A stretch of DNA of 64,000 nt from Chiua virens (Eukaryota; Basidiomycota; Agaricomycetes; Boletales; Boletaceae). Numbering within the stretch: position 1 is the stretch's first letter; each line of letters starts with the position of its first letter. Shown in pieces: positions 1 through 11,079 of this stretch. The stretch covers positions 248,001 through 312,000 of the forward strand of contig JAHNUO010000021.1 in assembly GCA_019787685.1 (NCBI GenBank). Direction: 5' to 3'. A program made the position numbers and the translations under genes. Under the pieces are notes generated by a model. That model saw only the letters and a list, made by a program, of their open reading frames with translations, was not told the DNA's origin and did not search any database.

Positions 1-239
1 TCTATATGACCTTATCCTGACTAAATAATTTGGGTCAGATGCATCAGTATTATGACGAGCAAGTCCCTGAGGAGGTGCCTAGGGACAGCTGGCCTCATAC
101 TTTCGAAGATTTTGGTTTCATTGCCACAAAGTTGTGCATCAGGGACATGGCTGGTTGAAAGAAATCCCACCATATTGGCCATTCTGTTGAAGATAAATAC
201 CATTTGTACACCAATGGCACATTGACAACACAAGGAGAG

Positions 240-589
240 GATCCTCTCAGATTCTGGGATGTATGTCCTTATACACTGTAGCTCAAAACACTAACGTAAA
301 CAAAATACAGGCAAATCAGAAGACATACCCAATCCTTTCTAGTATCATGATGGACTACCTCCCAATACAAGCATTAGCTGTCCCTTGTGAGCGTGTTTTC
401 TCATCCAGTGCAGAGACTAACACGAAGAAGAGAAATAGAATCAGCCCTTGCCTCATGGAGGCTCTTCAAATGCTCAAGTATGACTTCAAGAAAAAATGAC
501 TGAATTTCATGGAATGTGCCTCAGTCAACCAGTGGGATCTCGTGTATGATCCTGAATGTGAAGAGGGTTTGCTCATGGAACTTCTGTAG
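240..589 (+). pseudogene. hAT transposase, C-terminal fragment
   Basis: This is the dimerisation tail of an hAT-superfamily transposase, the part that lets transposase monomers assemble on element ends. It begins with DPLRFWD, crosses a 50-bp GT..AG intron (261-310), and continues through YPILSSIMMDYLPIQ and the hallmark VPCERVFSSSAET, then RNRISPCLMEALQMLKY. A TGA at 497-499 interrupts the frame, but the same frame runs on to a second stop at 587-589, so the TGA is probably a decayed CGA. The 5' part of the transposase is absent from the left edge. The same domain occurs at the end of the hAT element near 51.0 kb, but the two differ clearly in sequence. Confidence 0.85.
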
Positions 590-780
590 AACTGTAGAAC
601 TTCACCACTGTTGATCCCTAGACTACCGCATCAAACTACATGCTATGTTTCTCACGACTACCACCATTGAATGCCACTGCATCTGAATTGAAGGTTGAAA
701 TCACCTCTCAAACCTACAGTCAATCAACTTACTTGTCCAAACTTCCTCACACTGTATTTACTTTATTGTACTTTCTCTTA

Positions 781-2429
781 ATGATTCTTTCTTGTGGTGA
801 CTCTCATTTCAAGTTGGGAGCAAAATGTGGTTCTGGGTCATCAGGTGAGTGGATACACTTACAATTGGTTACCAGAAGGCTGGCTTATGTGGCATAGGCA
901 CAGTTTTTCAAGCCTCTGACCTTATTGACAGCAGTCGTGAGCTTGTCGTCAAGCTAAGTAAAGCTGGACCTAACCATTATTCCCTCAAACACAAACACCA
1001 CATTCTCTCATACTTGCGTGGTGTTCCTGGTATCCCTCAATCTGTCTGGTCTGGAGCAGCATCTGGGCACAACATTGAAGAAAACAAATAATAGGTGAAT
1101 GAAGAAAGGTGGGGCGATAAGTTCATCCCAAGGGGGGTTATATTTGAAGGAATGAAGGATTTGGGTTTGTCTAAGAGTCCTAGAGGCTGCTGAACGATCC
1201 AGAATGAAAAGCAGCTGATGAAAAAGTATCCGGGTGGAGTTGAGGCAATGAGAGGATTGATTTGAGTAGATGAAATGCAGAGGAACGATAGGACGAGGTA
1301 AAAGGAAAGCTATCCAGCTCACTCACACATGAGAGAGTAAAACAGGAGATCTCCTGAACACAGAAAGATAATTTTTTATGTTAGAAACATGGTTTTATAG
1401 TCCTGGGCATAACCCAGGACTGTTAAAGGTAATCCGACCCTAAGTAAGTGTACAGGATCGACATAGGGTGAGTATGCTAAGAAGGAGTGTCAAACCTTGT
1501 AGATGACAAAGAAAGGAAAGGTGTTAGGATAGTAACAACATTAATAAGGCCAAATCGAATAGAACAAGTCAATATGTATGATAAAACTGGATTGCATTGC
1601 ATTGACTCAGATTGGACTCAGATTGGATTCAGATGGATTCAGATGATCTGTAAACACTAGGAATGAACCCGGGCTGGCACGAAGTTGATGGTGGGTGAGA
1701 TGGGAGGTGATAGGACATGATGAAGAGCGAGGAAAGGGTATCCTACAACCGTAGGGAGTATCTAACTCCTACAACATGCTCATGCTTGGATCACTTGGGC
1801 CTTCACTGGAAGTCATTTTCAATATGTGTGGGCATGAATTCTCTTATAGTACCATGGCTCTGATCGCAGAGCATATGGTATGTCTCCTTCATCCCACTAT
1901 ATCTCTTCAGTGCTGACTTTTTCTGGACCTTTCCTGTCTTGCAGCTTACATGTCTCAAGGCCATCCATGTGCGTAATTTTATCCACTGTGATATCAAACC
2001 AGCTAACATCCTTGTTGGGAATACTACATGCCACAATATGCTGTATCTCGCTGATTTCAGTTCTGCACATCAATACAGAGATGCTTCCATGCACATCCAT
2101 ATTCTGTTTTGACAAGGCATGGCATTCATTGGCATGCCTGCCTTTGCTGCCATGAACAGTCACCTAGGGAATTGAGCCATAGAGACAACATAAAATCTCT
2201 TGCCTACGTTCTCATATATCTCTTTTGCAGATTGCTCCCTTGGTTCAATCAGAAACCAGTGCACAGAAGCACCATTACAAACATGAAACTGAACATCTCA
2301 TATGACGACCTATCCAAGACCTTGCCTGTGGTATTTTCAGAGTTCTTGAAGCATGCCCACTTACTCACATTTCAAGTCATGGTTTCAGGAACTATGAGGT
2401 GGTTCAGACAGCAACAATACACAATTTGA
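781..2429 (+). pseudogene. casein kinase 1-like protein kinase, split by a solo LTR
   Basis: When the LTR is ignored, the reading frame follows the CK1 fold in order. Exon 1 (781-844) holds the glycine-rich loop (CGSGSSG). After an intron (845-897), exon 2 holds the ATP lysine (VVKL), GVPGIP, and across the insertion LGSLGPSLE and FNMCGHEFS. After a second intron (1878-1944) come the catalytic loop HCDIKPAN, LADFS in place of DFG, and RRDN/SLAYVLIYL-like helix sequence ending LLPW. Breaks are visible: the LTR at 1076-1773, an in-frame TGA just before the GMAFIG segment, and a one-base shift near 2167. HCD instead of HRD and DFS instead of DFG suggest weak or no activity even before disruption. 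CK1-like kinases are multi-copy in many Agaricomycetes. Confidence 0.85.
1076..1773 (-). mobile_element. solo LTR, family 1, inserted in the CK1 gene
   Basis: On the minus strand it begins TGTAGGAGTTAGATAC at 1773 and ends near 1076 (TG here is followed by AAG, a diverged end). A 4-bp target duplication ACAT lies at 1072-1075 and 1774-1777. Removing one ACAT and the LTR restores the kinase frame exactly. Two more copies lie at 13088-13793 and 54767-55473. The palindrome and TATA box shared by the family are at 1393-1420. No gag-pol interior is attached. Confidence 0.9.
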
Positions 2430-2794
2430 CTGGCAAACACAAGACCTTACCCACAGTTTCATCGTGCCCACTGTGCTACTACACTCGTCTGTGATGTCCC
2501 CTGCAAACCCCAGGTGAAAGATCTGTTAATGATTGAGGTCTGACCCCTGTGGCAGCAAAAAAAGGTGCATTAAGTATTTATTACATCTACATCAAATAAG
2601 CTGATTGTGTACTTATCCAGCTCAATATCCCTCCACTTGCCATTGCACAGCCAACATTGCAGCATACAAAAGTCAAAAGACCACAGTCATCTGCATAGTC
2701 ATGCAGGATGATGATGTTGGTAATATATACATAATGTTGCTTGCTATATGCCTGTATCTGCATCTCTTTGTTGTTTGTAACACTCTGAATTGTT
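2430..2794. other. no supported gene
   Basis: Low-complexity, CpG-poor sequence between the kinase pseudogene and the hAT remnant. Short open frames carry no recognisable motif. Confidence 0.5.
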
Positions 2795-2988
2795 TCGAAC
2801 TGGTCTGAACTGGTCCGAAACCAATTAGGACTGATAATGTAGTTTTTGTTGGTCCCAAACTGGAACTGAACCAGGTAAAACCGGAAACCAGTTTTGTACC
2901 TGGTTCAGTCTGCTTATGTAAACCAAACTGTATGTAAACTGAGTAAAACTGGAACCAGTTCCTGGTTAACCAAACTGTGACAACACTA
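2795..2988. repeat. hAT-type terminal remnant with CTGGTT subterminal repeats
   Basis: The block ends in GACAACACTA (2979-2988), the reverse complement of TAGTGTTGTC, close to the TAGTGTTGCC ends of the complete hAT element at 50.9-55.6 kb. Inside are many copies of CTGGTT/AACCAG-like words, as expected for subterminal transposase-binding repeats. I found no matching left end or target duplication, so it is either a truncated end, perhaps of the element whose tail lies at 240-589, or an eroded MITE. Confidence 0.5.
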
Positions 2989-3019
2989 CTGCTAATACAG
3001 GTATCATAGTCAACCATAC

Positions 3020-4092
3020 TGACAGGTGCATTATGTTTTGTTTTGCATTAAGTTGTTCATTGGATTGTCGCTGACAATGCTTCCAACAAGGGAGAATCAT
3101 TTATACAAGTCCTACAAGGAATTGCTACAGTGGATTCCTTCTGTGCATGACATCCCAGTAACTGACCTGCAAGATGCTTTACAACAGGTAAGAAACCCCA
3201 TCAGTTTGGCTTTATACAATATGACTCAAGAGGATCAATTGGTAGCTTGGCCAAGGTGCTGACAGTGGTTGTGCTGATGATACCCACAGGTTGAAAGTTC
3301 AAGTTGTCAACTGGTTTATGAGAGATACACTGAGACCAGATCCTCCTCTCAACAAAGAAGACAAGAGTGGGAGGGGCTTCTACAATGATGTGACTGGACA
3401 ACTTGTGTATCCAGTCAACTATGACTGGAATGATGCCTAGTAGGCGATAGTATCCACTGTACACAACTAACTATTGTGATGATACAGCCAACAACAAATG
3501 ATATGCAAATTCCATCCAAACTATCTCATCACTGCTCAGTGTTGGCCAACATTTTGTATCCTGGCAGCCAGTTTGATCCCAACTGCCTGGACAATGGACT
3601 CTTCAAGGGTGAACTATTAGAGAAGGTGAGTCCTGCATCATGAACATATCTTGTTATTGATTCTCCATTCCAAGGCTTTCAAAGCTATTTTTGTCTCTTC
3701 TAGCACCACAGAAATCATGGAGAACGAAAGTTCCAGGGGTTCCTTTTCTACAAGACATCATCACGGTGAAAGACAGACACACAGTCACATCACAAAACTG
3801 GTAGGTATGAAGACAGTCAAATCATGTGCCATAGCATATGTTGCTTGCCAGGTAAGTTTTAGTCATTTCATGCATGCCAACTGGTAACCATACGGTCCAG
3901 ATTGCTATCTATTAGGTTCATTTTGCCCTGTCCTCCATTGGTTCCTGGGCAATCATTGACAGTGTGTTCAACAACCACAAGTTCTACAAGGCTATAGTGG
4001 AATGGTTTGAAGAAACAAAGACTGAGGAAGACAAGAACTTAGTGGATGACCTTTGGTTGTGGTGGAATAGGTATGGCTGTTTCACATTATAA
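3020..4092 (+). CDS. DUF6698-like protein, copy 1
   Basis: Exonic segments follow the order of a basidiomycete family I recognise as DUF6698-like. They are an alpha-helical start ending DLQDALQQ before a GTAAGA donor (3188), a middle segment with KEDKSGRGFYNDVTGQL and VNYDWNDA, then LDNGLFKGELLEK before a donor at about 3627. Next are a segment with AFKAIF and SCAIAYVACQ, and a last exon VHFALSSIGSW through LWLWWNR. Function is unknown; the family is multi-copy and often lies near transposons. The N-terminus is not located with confidence, and an in-frame stop after YDWNDA may be an exon edge or a break. A second member lies on the minus strand at 7.4-8.6 kb. Confidence 0.6.
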
Positions 4093-5120
4093 CCATGACT
4101 TGAAACAGTGCCAACTGGAAAGTGCAGGAGAGTATTCAAGTTTGGACCAACTTTTTCCTTTCAGATTGAGCAAGACCATTTCACTCAGAAGTCTGTGGCC
4201 AAGTCATTGAAGTCGCACTGTATTACTGCTGCTGTGTAGTTTATGAATCGATACTAAGGAGTTTAAATTATATCCATTTGAGCATCCATTGAGATGGCAA
4301 GCAATGATTCAACTGAGTGATTTTCATGAAACTTTTGCTTTCAGTATGGTTGCCTACACCAACAAGTCACCATCATGGCAGTGTTATCCAGTGCATACAA
4401 ATGTATCTCTTCTCTTGGTGTGATAGACTTTCTCCTTTGTATTCATGCAGTTTAGAATTGCTTGCCATAACAGCAACATTGTCTGTAACTGTAGTACTGC
4501 ACAATAATATTCCTACAGTAATTTAGTGGTAGCAATTTGAAAGTCTATCCACACACATATGTATGTGTTTGCACAAATACCTCTTTCTGGCCCTTATGTA
4601 ATGCAGATATCTAGCTAGCTGTATTATAGCTGGCTGGACTTGGATGAACCACTTGCAGGACGCAATATCATTTACCACTCTGCCCTACAAGCTCCGGTAT
4701 GGCTCTACTTGTGCCCTTGAAGCAATCTGGGTGATATATGCCCTGGCTGACTGTGCAATGTTCATTCTCAACAAGATCTACCATCATAAGGGTTGTATCA
4801 AGCCAATCAAATTGATAAACTGTGGTCACACTCATTGAGATGCATAATGTGTGTATTTACTGACGATTCTGCATTTATTTTCCAGAAGACCTATACTTGT
4901 AAGGGGTACATAAAGTTTAACTTTATAGATAAAGCTTGACCATCCTCACCAGGTGGCATGACCTTTGTCATTGCTGACCATCCAACTGTCGTTTTCCAGG
5001 AGATCTACTGTTACAAAGGGCTTACAAGCCATTATAATGCTAATCTTGCATTTCTTTTATTACATGAGTTTGATTTTTTACTAATGTATTATAAGGCCTT
5101 ATCATGAAATCTGGAGTCTC
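4093..5120. other. no supported gene
   Basis: AT-rich DNA with short open frames only. A weak coding-like stretch at 4644-4830 has no motif I recognise. Confidence 0.4.
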
Positions 5121-5122
5121 AT

Positions 5123-5940
5123 GATGTACTGTGGACAGAGTGCCAAGAAGAGAAGATCTCCAGATCTGACCAACTACACTTCATGCGCACCCAGACAGAA
5201 AGTGCTCAAATGCCAGCTGACTTGGAATCCGGTGACCCCGAAGAACTAATTGATCTGTTGGCCAATGATCTTTGTATGATTGATGAAGCAAATGATTGAA
5301 CTGAAGATGTATGTGGGGAGTCAAATGAGATGATGATGCAGTCTTTGCTAAACGATGATGAAGTATATGTTTGTGATTGTGCTCACAAGTATTCTCAAGC
5401 ATGTTCGTACAATAATGTGTTTCTTTCAGAGGATGCTGTTACATGTTCTGATGATCAATCTTCCAAGATAAGATTGAAACACAAGGAAATGATGAATGTT
5501 GAGAAACGTTTGAAACGCCTGTCTGCTGTTGATCATAAAGACCTACTACCACTGAAACATGTGCAATTACAGGTTCAAGATCTGACTGTGAGCATTGATC
5601 ACATCTTGGATGGTCTAAGTAATTCTTGCATCAAGTTTGACGATTTACGCACTGTCAACCGAATTCAAATTATGGACAAGGTTCTCACCGATTTCAGTTT
5701 GGATAGCAACAAAGAACAGTCATGCACGTTTTCAATTGCTACTCAGCACTTTATTGGTGATTGTAAAGAGCAGATGTTGTTTTTTATTACCGGAATGGGA
5801 GGTTCAGGGAAAGTCACATCATCAGCGCAATCACATCAGGAAATCGATGACAGTTAGATCAACAATTAGCTGGGCTTATCATGTCTATCAACAACACAAT
5901 TTATGCCAGAATGATACATGCTCTGGTCAGCTTATGTAAT
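5123..5940 (+). pseudogene. Helitron-type PIF1 helicase, N-terminal fragment
   Basis: An acidic leader is followed by helices rich in K and R, then the start of a superfamily 1 helicase: MLFFITGMGGSGK, a Walker A P-loop, at about 5781-5819. In Helitrons this helicase is fused to the Rep nuclease and unwinds DNA during rolling-circle transposition. Two lesions are visible: an in-frame TGA at 5297-5299, and loss of one base right after the P-loop lysine. Adding one base back would give the expected S-H-I-I-S-A-I continuation. No Rep domain is seen. The fragment stops where the 110-bp satellite begins, and the rest of the helicase is missing. Confidence 0.7.
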
Positions 5941-5984
5941 CTCTGAGGGGGTTGTCGAGTGTTGATCCATGTGCCCTTGTGGCT

Positions 5985-7200
5985 ACTCATAACAATGCCT
6001 CCCAGACGGGTGCTCTCGACCACCGACACCGTATTGGTAGAGTCTTGCTAATGAACCCAATCCAGACTTGCATGGGCCATGTGAGTAACTCTTACTCTGT
6101 ATTGACACAGCCTTGTGGACTGGCGCTCTCAACAACCGATACACATCAGTAGAATGTTGCTAACAGACCCAATCCAGACTGGTGCGGGCCATGTCAGCAA
6201 CTTTCACTTTGTATTGACACTCCTTGCGGACTGGCACTCTCGACCACTAGCATCATTGGTGGAATGTTGCCAAGCCATACAATGTAGGCCAGTATGGACC
6301 ATATAGACCATCTTTACTCGTATTGACACCCTTCGCAGACTGGCGCTTTTGACCACTAACACCATTGGCGGAGCATTGCTAACAAACTCAATCCAGACTG
6401 AAATGGACCATGTCAGCAACTCCCGCTCTGTATTGACACCCCCCACAGACTGGTACTCTCGACCACTAACACCATTGGCGGAGTGTTGCTAACAAACCCA
6501 ATCCAGACTGGTATGGGGCGCGTCAGCAACTCTCACTCTGTATTGACACCCCTCGCAGACTGGCGCTCTTGATCACTGGGACCATTGGTGGAATGTCGCC
6601 AAGCCATACAATGCAGCTCAGTATGGCCCATGTCAGGAACCCTTGCTCTGTATTGACACCCCTCGCAGACTAGCGCTCTCGACCACTAACACCATTGGCG
6701 GAGTGTTGCTAACAAACCCAATCCAGACTGGTATGGGGCACATCAGCAACTCTCGCTCTGTATTGACACCCCTCGCAGACTGGCACTCTTGATCACTGGG
6801 ACCATTGGTGGAATGTCGCCAAGCCATACAATGCAGCTCAGCATGGCCCATGTCAGGAACCCTCGCTCTGTATTGACACCCCTCGCAGACTAGCGCTCTC
6901 GACCACTGACACCATTGGCGGAGCGTTGCTAACAAACCCAATCCAGACTGGCATGGGGCACGTCAGCAACTCTCGCTCTGTATTGACACCCCCCACAGAC
7001 TGGCACTCTCGACCATGGACACCATTAGCGGAGCATTGCCAAGCCATACCATGTAGGCCAGTATGGTCCATATGGTCCATCTTTACTCGCATTGACACCC
7101 TTCACAGACTGGTGCTTTCGACCATCAACATCATTGGTGCTAGTTTGGTCCATGTTGGCAATCACTACGTTGTATTGACGCCCCTTGCAGACAGACGCGT
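5985..7200. repeat. satellite array, about 110-bp unit, about 11 copies
   Basis: The word ATTGACAC recurs at about 6102, 6213, 6322, 6432, 6542, 6652, 6762, 6872, 6982 and 7091, a spacing of 109-111 bp. Two subtypes exist: A (GCTAACAAACCCAATCCAGA) and B (GCCAAGCCATACAATG). Their order is roughly A A B A A B A B A B. The 220-bp A-B pair at about 6542-6761 is nearly repeated at 6762-6981, a small higher-order repeat. The period is not a multiple of three, so the open frames across it are incidental. Confidence 0.95.
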
Positions 7201-7451
7201 CTGACCGCCAGTGGCATTGGACTATCCAGTGCACGTTCTCACCCGTTTCGCATCGTTCAGAGTTAGGAACATCTGATTTTGTATATAACTAACATTGATG
7301 GCACTAAGGTGCAAATAGAGTGTCTATTCTACCATGTCCGAGATATTGTCTCGGTCCCTATTTTCCACACACTTTTGGCGGATCCGCGCCAGAGCACTAT
7401 TCTTTGATGGCACGTGTTCAATGTCCGCATAAAGAGGGAATACTTGCCTAT

Positions 7452-8640
7452 TCATTCCTTAAGTACTGTGTCAGCTGAGATCGAAGGGACATACCAATTC
7501 CACCACAACAGAAGTTGGTCTACCTCCTCTTTCTCATCAGGATCAAATAGCAGCTCCAGTATACTGTTGTAGAAACACTCAGAATGTAAGTGCGAAGCGA
7601 GCCTGCGATTGATGTGTTGAGAAATACATAGTTACCAGAGACGTCTAACTTGAACTTACCTGGGTAGCAACATAGGCGATCGATGCCTTAGTGACAGACC
7701 GCATACCGTGAATACGTGCATTTCCTGATCGTGTTGCCTTTGGTTCTTGATCAACAGAGCTTGGGGAAGTAAAAATATGTTTGAATGCCTATCTGAAGGG
7801 CTCAAACCAAGGATCGCAAAATTAAAGGGACGGAGAATATGCACAGAGATCAGCAGCCCACTGCGAAGCAGTCCATTCCATGGGTCCTCAGGGTTGTACG
7901 AGTAGTTTGCATACAAGAAAACCGGCCATTTGTCGCCGGCTACCTGAATTTGGCCATTCACAAGCTTGTTTCTTGTCCTGTGAATGCAAGCCCTGAGATG
8001 GGTGGATGACCAGCAGAAATCTACAATGTCACTCACTCAGCGTTGCTCCAGTCAAGTCCCACAGGACACAAAAGAGCGCCAGTACGTTCATGGTTGAATC
8101 CATGCCCAGACTTGTTATTTCTGGGGATGTGGGGATTCAAAGACTGGCCCTTAGGGGTGATCCAGTCAATGATTGTGCTCTTCATTCCCTTTGTGTCGTT
8201 GGCTCTTGCACCACTAGCACCCCTCTGAATCTAGAGATGAAGTGACCTTGTAAGTCAACAGCGGACAAGACAAAATTGTGTGATCAAATTACCAGCTCGG
8301 CAGTGGTAACTACCTCTCCCTCTGAAGATCCCATCAATCGAGCCTCAAGCCCAGGCGCCAAGTGAAGGAGTTCACGAAAAACCATGTACTCTTGTCTTTC
8401 CCTGGAGAGTGAGTGTGGATCAAGGCGATGAAAAGTGATGTACACATTTACTCACGCAGCCGTCATAGATTCCTGTTCTTCATCCTCACACATGAGCAAG
8501 AGCCCATTGGTGACAAGAGTTTGAATGTTGCAAAATGCATGCACTGACCGCCCAAAGTGTCATCCATGATGAACAAGCGGGTCTTGAGTTGTTCTTGGAC
8601 AAGTTCAGCACCGATACTAACAATGCAAAGGACCCTCACG
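7452..8640 (-). pseudogene. DUF6698-like protein, copy 2, C-terminally damaged
   Basis: Read on the minus strand with GT..AG introns, the exons give EYMVFRELLHLAPGLEARLM, then RGASGARANDTKGMKS, DWITPKGQSLNPHIPRN, and ERTGALLCPVGLDW. These are followed by GDKWPVFLYANYSYNPEDPW, SGLLIS, and after a 55-bp intron FKHIFTSPSSVDQEPKAT and ASIAYVATQ. This is the expected order of the family. The last exon reads RFALT, then jumps to ECFYNSILELLFDPDEKEEV and WWNWYVP with a frame change. The usual segment around FSRTD is missing, so a small deletion has broken the C-terminus. The stop used is at 7452-7454. Function is unknown. The first exon upstream of 8640 was not identified. Confidence 0.7.
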
Positions 8641-9382
8641 GTTTTTTCCTGGGCCCAAGCTGCAAAGCGCTAGAGTGTGCGCACTTCTGACCAGTCGCCA
8701 CATCGGATGATGAGCGGTTGTGGCGATCATTCTGCATGATTGGCATGAGACAGTAGTAGTGAATCGAAAGGGGAGGCCCATTTACTGGAGCCCAAGGGAG
8801 GATATGAGAGGTGCGTGAGTCATTCCATGACAGTTTTATCTCCCAACAAGTCAAGACAGTCAGGGACTCAACTTGAATCACCAGTACCGAATGGCTTTCA
8901 CTAAACCCCACTGCTGAGTCTTCCTAGTCTTCCTCATGCTCCTGTGAACTTATTCCTACCTCTGGTTCTGTCACGTTTGGACTTGGTTTCGCCAGATCTT
9001 TGGGTCTTCCTGTTCCTGCAGACAGAGATCGCCACTTTTGGTACTGCCAATGCTACTTGAAACCATGCCACTAGCAGTGACAAGCTGAATTGAAAGTGGC
9101 CTGTTACTGTGATCAGGGTTAGGATACTCCATGTCATAAAATAATCGAAATACCTCAAGCACTGCTATCCGACTCGTTACCACTCGCAATGCAGTCCCAG
9201 CAAACGGTGATAATATGCTGTTTTTGGCACATTGACAATTACTAATAGTAGTACTACCTCACTGGCCTGCACACTCTCAAGCCCTTCCGTGTGGTAATAT
9301 CATCAACCTTGGCCAGCGCCGGTGATAACCTTGGAATTTCGTAAAAACATTATGTTGTTTCTGCCACTCGACAGGTAGTATC
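8641..9382. other. no supported gene
   Basis: Minus-strand frames at 8636-8911 and 8934-9189 are open but overlap each other and carry no motif I recognise. They may be the decayed 5' part of the DUF6698-like gene. Confidence 0.35.
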
Positions 9383-10106
9383 TGTTACGATTTCTTTCTT
9401 TTCCTTTGTTTCACTTGTACTACTTGCTTTACTCGATACTTAGGTATCTTTGTATGCTCATCCGTACGTGTTTCACCTTTACGTAACAAGCATCGGCTTT
9501 ACCCGAACGCTTACTCTTTTCTTTCTCGTCATCATCCGATGGCATCGCACCTAGTCATTTCTTCTTCGTCCGCTGCCTTCGCATTGTACGATTCTCCTTT
9601 TGGCCCTTCTTCCATTCCGCTCTTCTTGGCCACCCCTTTTGGATATCGTGCACCTCCCTTTTGGCCCTTCGCTCTTCCGCTCTTCTGGCCTACCCCTTTT
9701 AGTTACTTGGTCCGTGCACGATTCTCGTAGTATAAATACCTTGCAGCAATACTCATGTACACTAGTCTTGATCTCCGCAATCTAGCTGAGTATCTCTGCC
9801 TCCACTCAGGAACCCCCCTGTGACCTTCTTGACCCTTGACCCTCGACACCTACGGCCAACGCCTAGGTTCCACCTCAATTACAAGAGGAAGACCCTTGGT
9901 CCTTCGGGTATAGATTCCCAACAGGACGCTCTCAGCAACGCCTGAGTTCTATCCCTGATTCCACTGCTAGCACTACGCTAACAGCAGACTCCCTTGAACT
10001 CCAACAGCGCGCCACGTATCAAGTGGTGGTTGTTTGAGTTATCACAGCCACTTGATCCTTAGCGCTTTTGCGGCTATGCTAGTTCCTACCCGGAGCTATC
10101 GTAACA
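9383..10106 (+). mobile_element. Copia-like solo LTR with 5-bp target duplication
   Basis: The element starts TGTTACGAT and ends ATCGTAACA, a 9-bp terminal inverted repeat, and is flanked on both sides by GTATC (9378-9382 and 10107-10111). Length is 724 bp. A TATA box (TATAAATA) lies at 9731-9738. Upstream, in U3, a 61-bp segment containing CCTTTTGGCCC is tandemly duplicated (starts near 9596 and 9657). TGTTA..TAACA ends and a 5-bp duplication fit Ty1/Copia elements. No internal region is present, so it is a product of LTR-LTR recombination. Confidence 0.92.
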
Positions 10107-10443
10107 GTATCCAAGTCAGTGTCGGTGGCAGCTTATCTGAGAAGCTCGGCATCAATCAGGGTCATGGCATATGAAATGATTGAAATCTCTCCACTTCTGG
10201 TGCTGCTGTCGCTTCCATGTCAGTCGCCACACTACCAATGTAGTGCTACGCATGCCCTCACCGCATCAGGTGTGAGCCCATCAGTATTACCTTACTGATG
10301 TTTTCTAGCGAGCCACAGCCCGTTGAGACCGCAAATTCCGACTTGGAGTAGCCGGCCCGGGTGGTTATAAACACTCAGCCGGGTCAGCACATATGTTGTA
10401 GCAAACCCAAGGTTTCATCCTAGCATCGGTTGGTTTGCAAGCC

Positions 10444-11079
10444 ATGTCAGCATGTACATCATCAGACAGCGTCCAAATCGGTAAGTTGACTACCGCTGCA
10501 GATCAATCGATGTTGACTCAGTTCAAATTGTAGCACCACAAACAGTTACTCTTATTATTGGTGGCACCACCGTGTTGCAAACAGGTGCCAGGGCACCACA
10601 AGAAGGTAACTACCTAGTTGTGTTGTCACCGACAGGAACTTGGACTGACATCAAAACTAGTTTATATACCACCGCTGGCACGTAGCGTCAAATGTGGCCA
10701 TGACCAGGACCTGGGCGATGTCGAAAGCCCACCATCGAAAGTGGTGCATGGTTGCAACAAGAGTAGTGCGGGCACTGAGGTACAGCCTGTGCCAGAGGAA
10801 AGCTCTTCAGTGCCTGGCTTGAACACCATTGTCTCTGAGCTCACAGCGGAAATCAGAGGGCTAAAAGGACATGTAGTGATGCTGTTGGGAGATATTGCAG
10901 CAGGATCAGTTGGTGGCCTCGCTTGCACTATGGAGGACCATAACTGTAGGCATTGCTGTGTCAGCCAGGAATTCAGAGATGACCATAAGTCGGAGTCTAT
11001 CGATAAATGGCGATATGATCTGGATTCTCTCAAGGAGGAGTCACAGATTCCTGACTTCCTCCGCCCCTCCAAAAGTTAA
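10444..11079 (+). CDS. hypothetical three-exon protein, 179 aa
   Basis: Splice sites give a clean model: exon 1 at 10444-10480, exon 2 at 10522-10605, exon 3 at 10661-11079, all phases matching (540 nt). The protein starts MSACTSSDSVQIVQ, contains an acidic and serine-rich middle, a helix around NTIVSELTAEIRGLKGHVVM, and then a cysteine/histidine cluster (NCRHCCV) before a charged tail. I do not recognise the family. It begins 338 bp downstream of the Copia-like LTR, so LTR-driven transcription is possible. Homologues with the same introns would confirm it. Confidence 0.5.

Noticed and set aside
6115..7234. Several 60-100 codon frames in the satellite
   Set aside because: The unit is about 110 bp, not a multiple of three, so frames shift each unit. 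No start or splice support.
9778..10111. Possible primer binding site within the LTR (TATCAAGTGGTGG near 10017)
   Set aside because: It lies inside the 724-bp LTR defined by matching TGTTACGAT/ATCGTAACA ends and GTATC duplications, so it is not placed after an LTR end.
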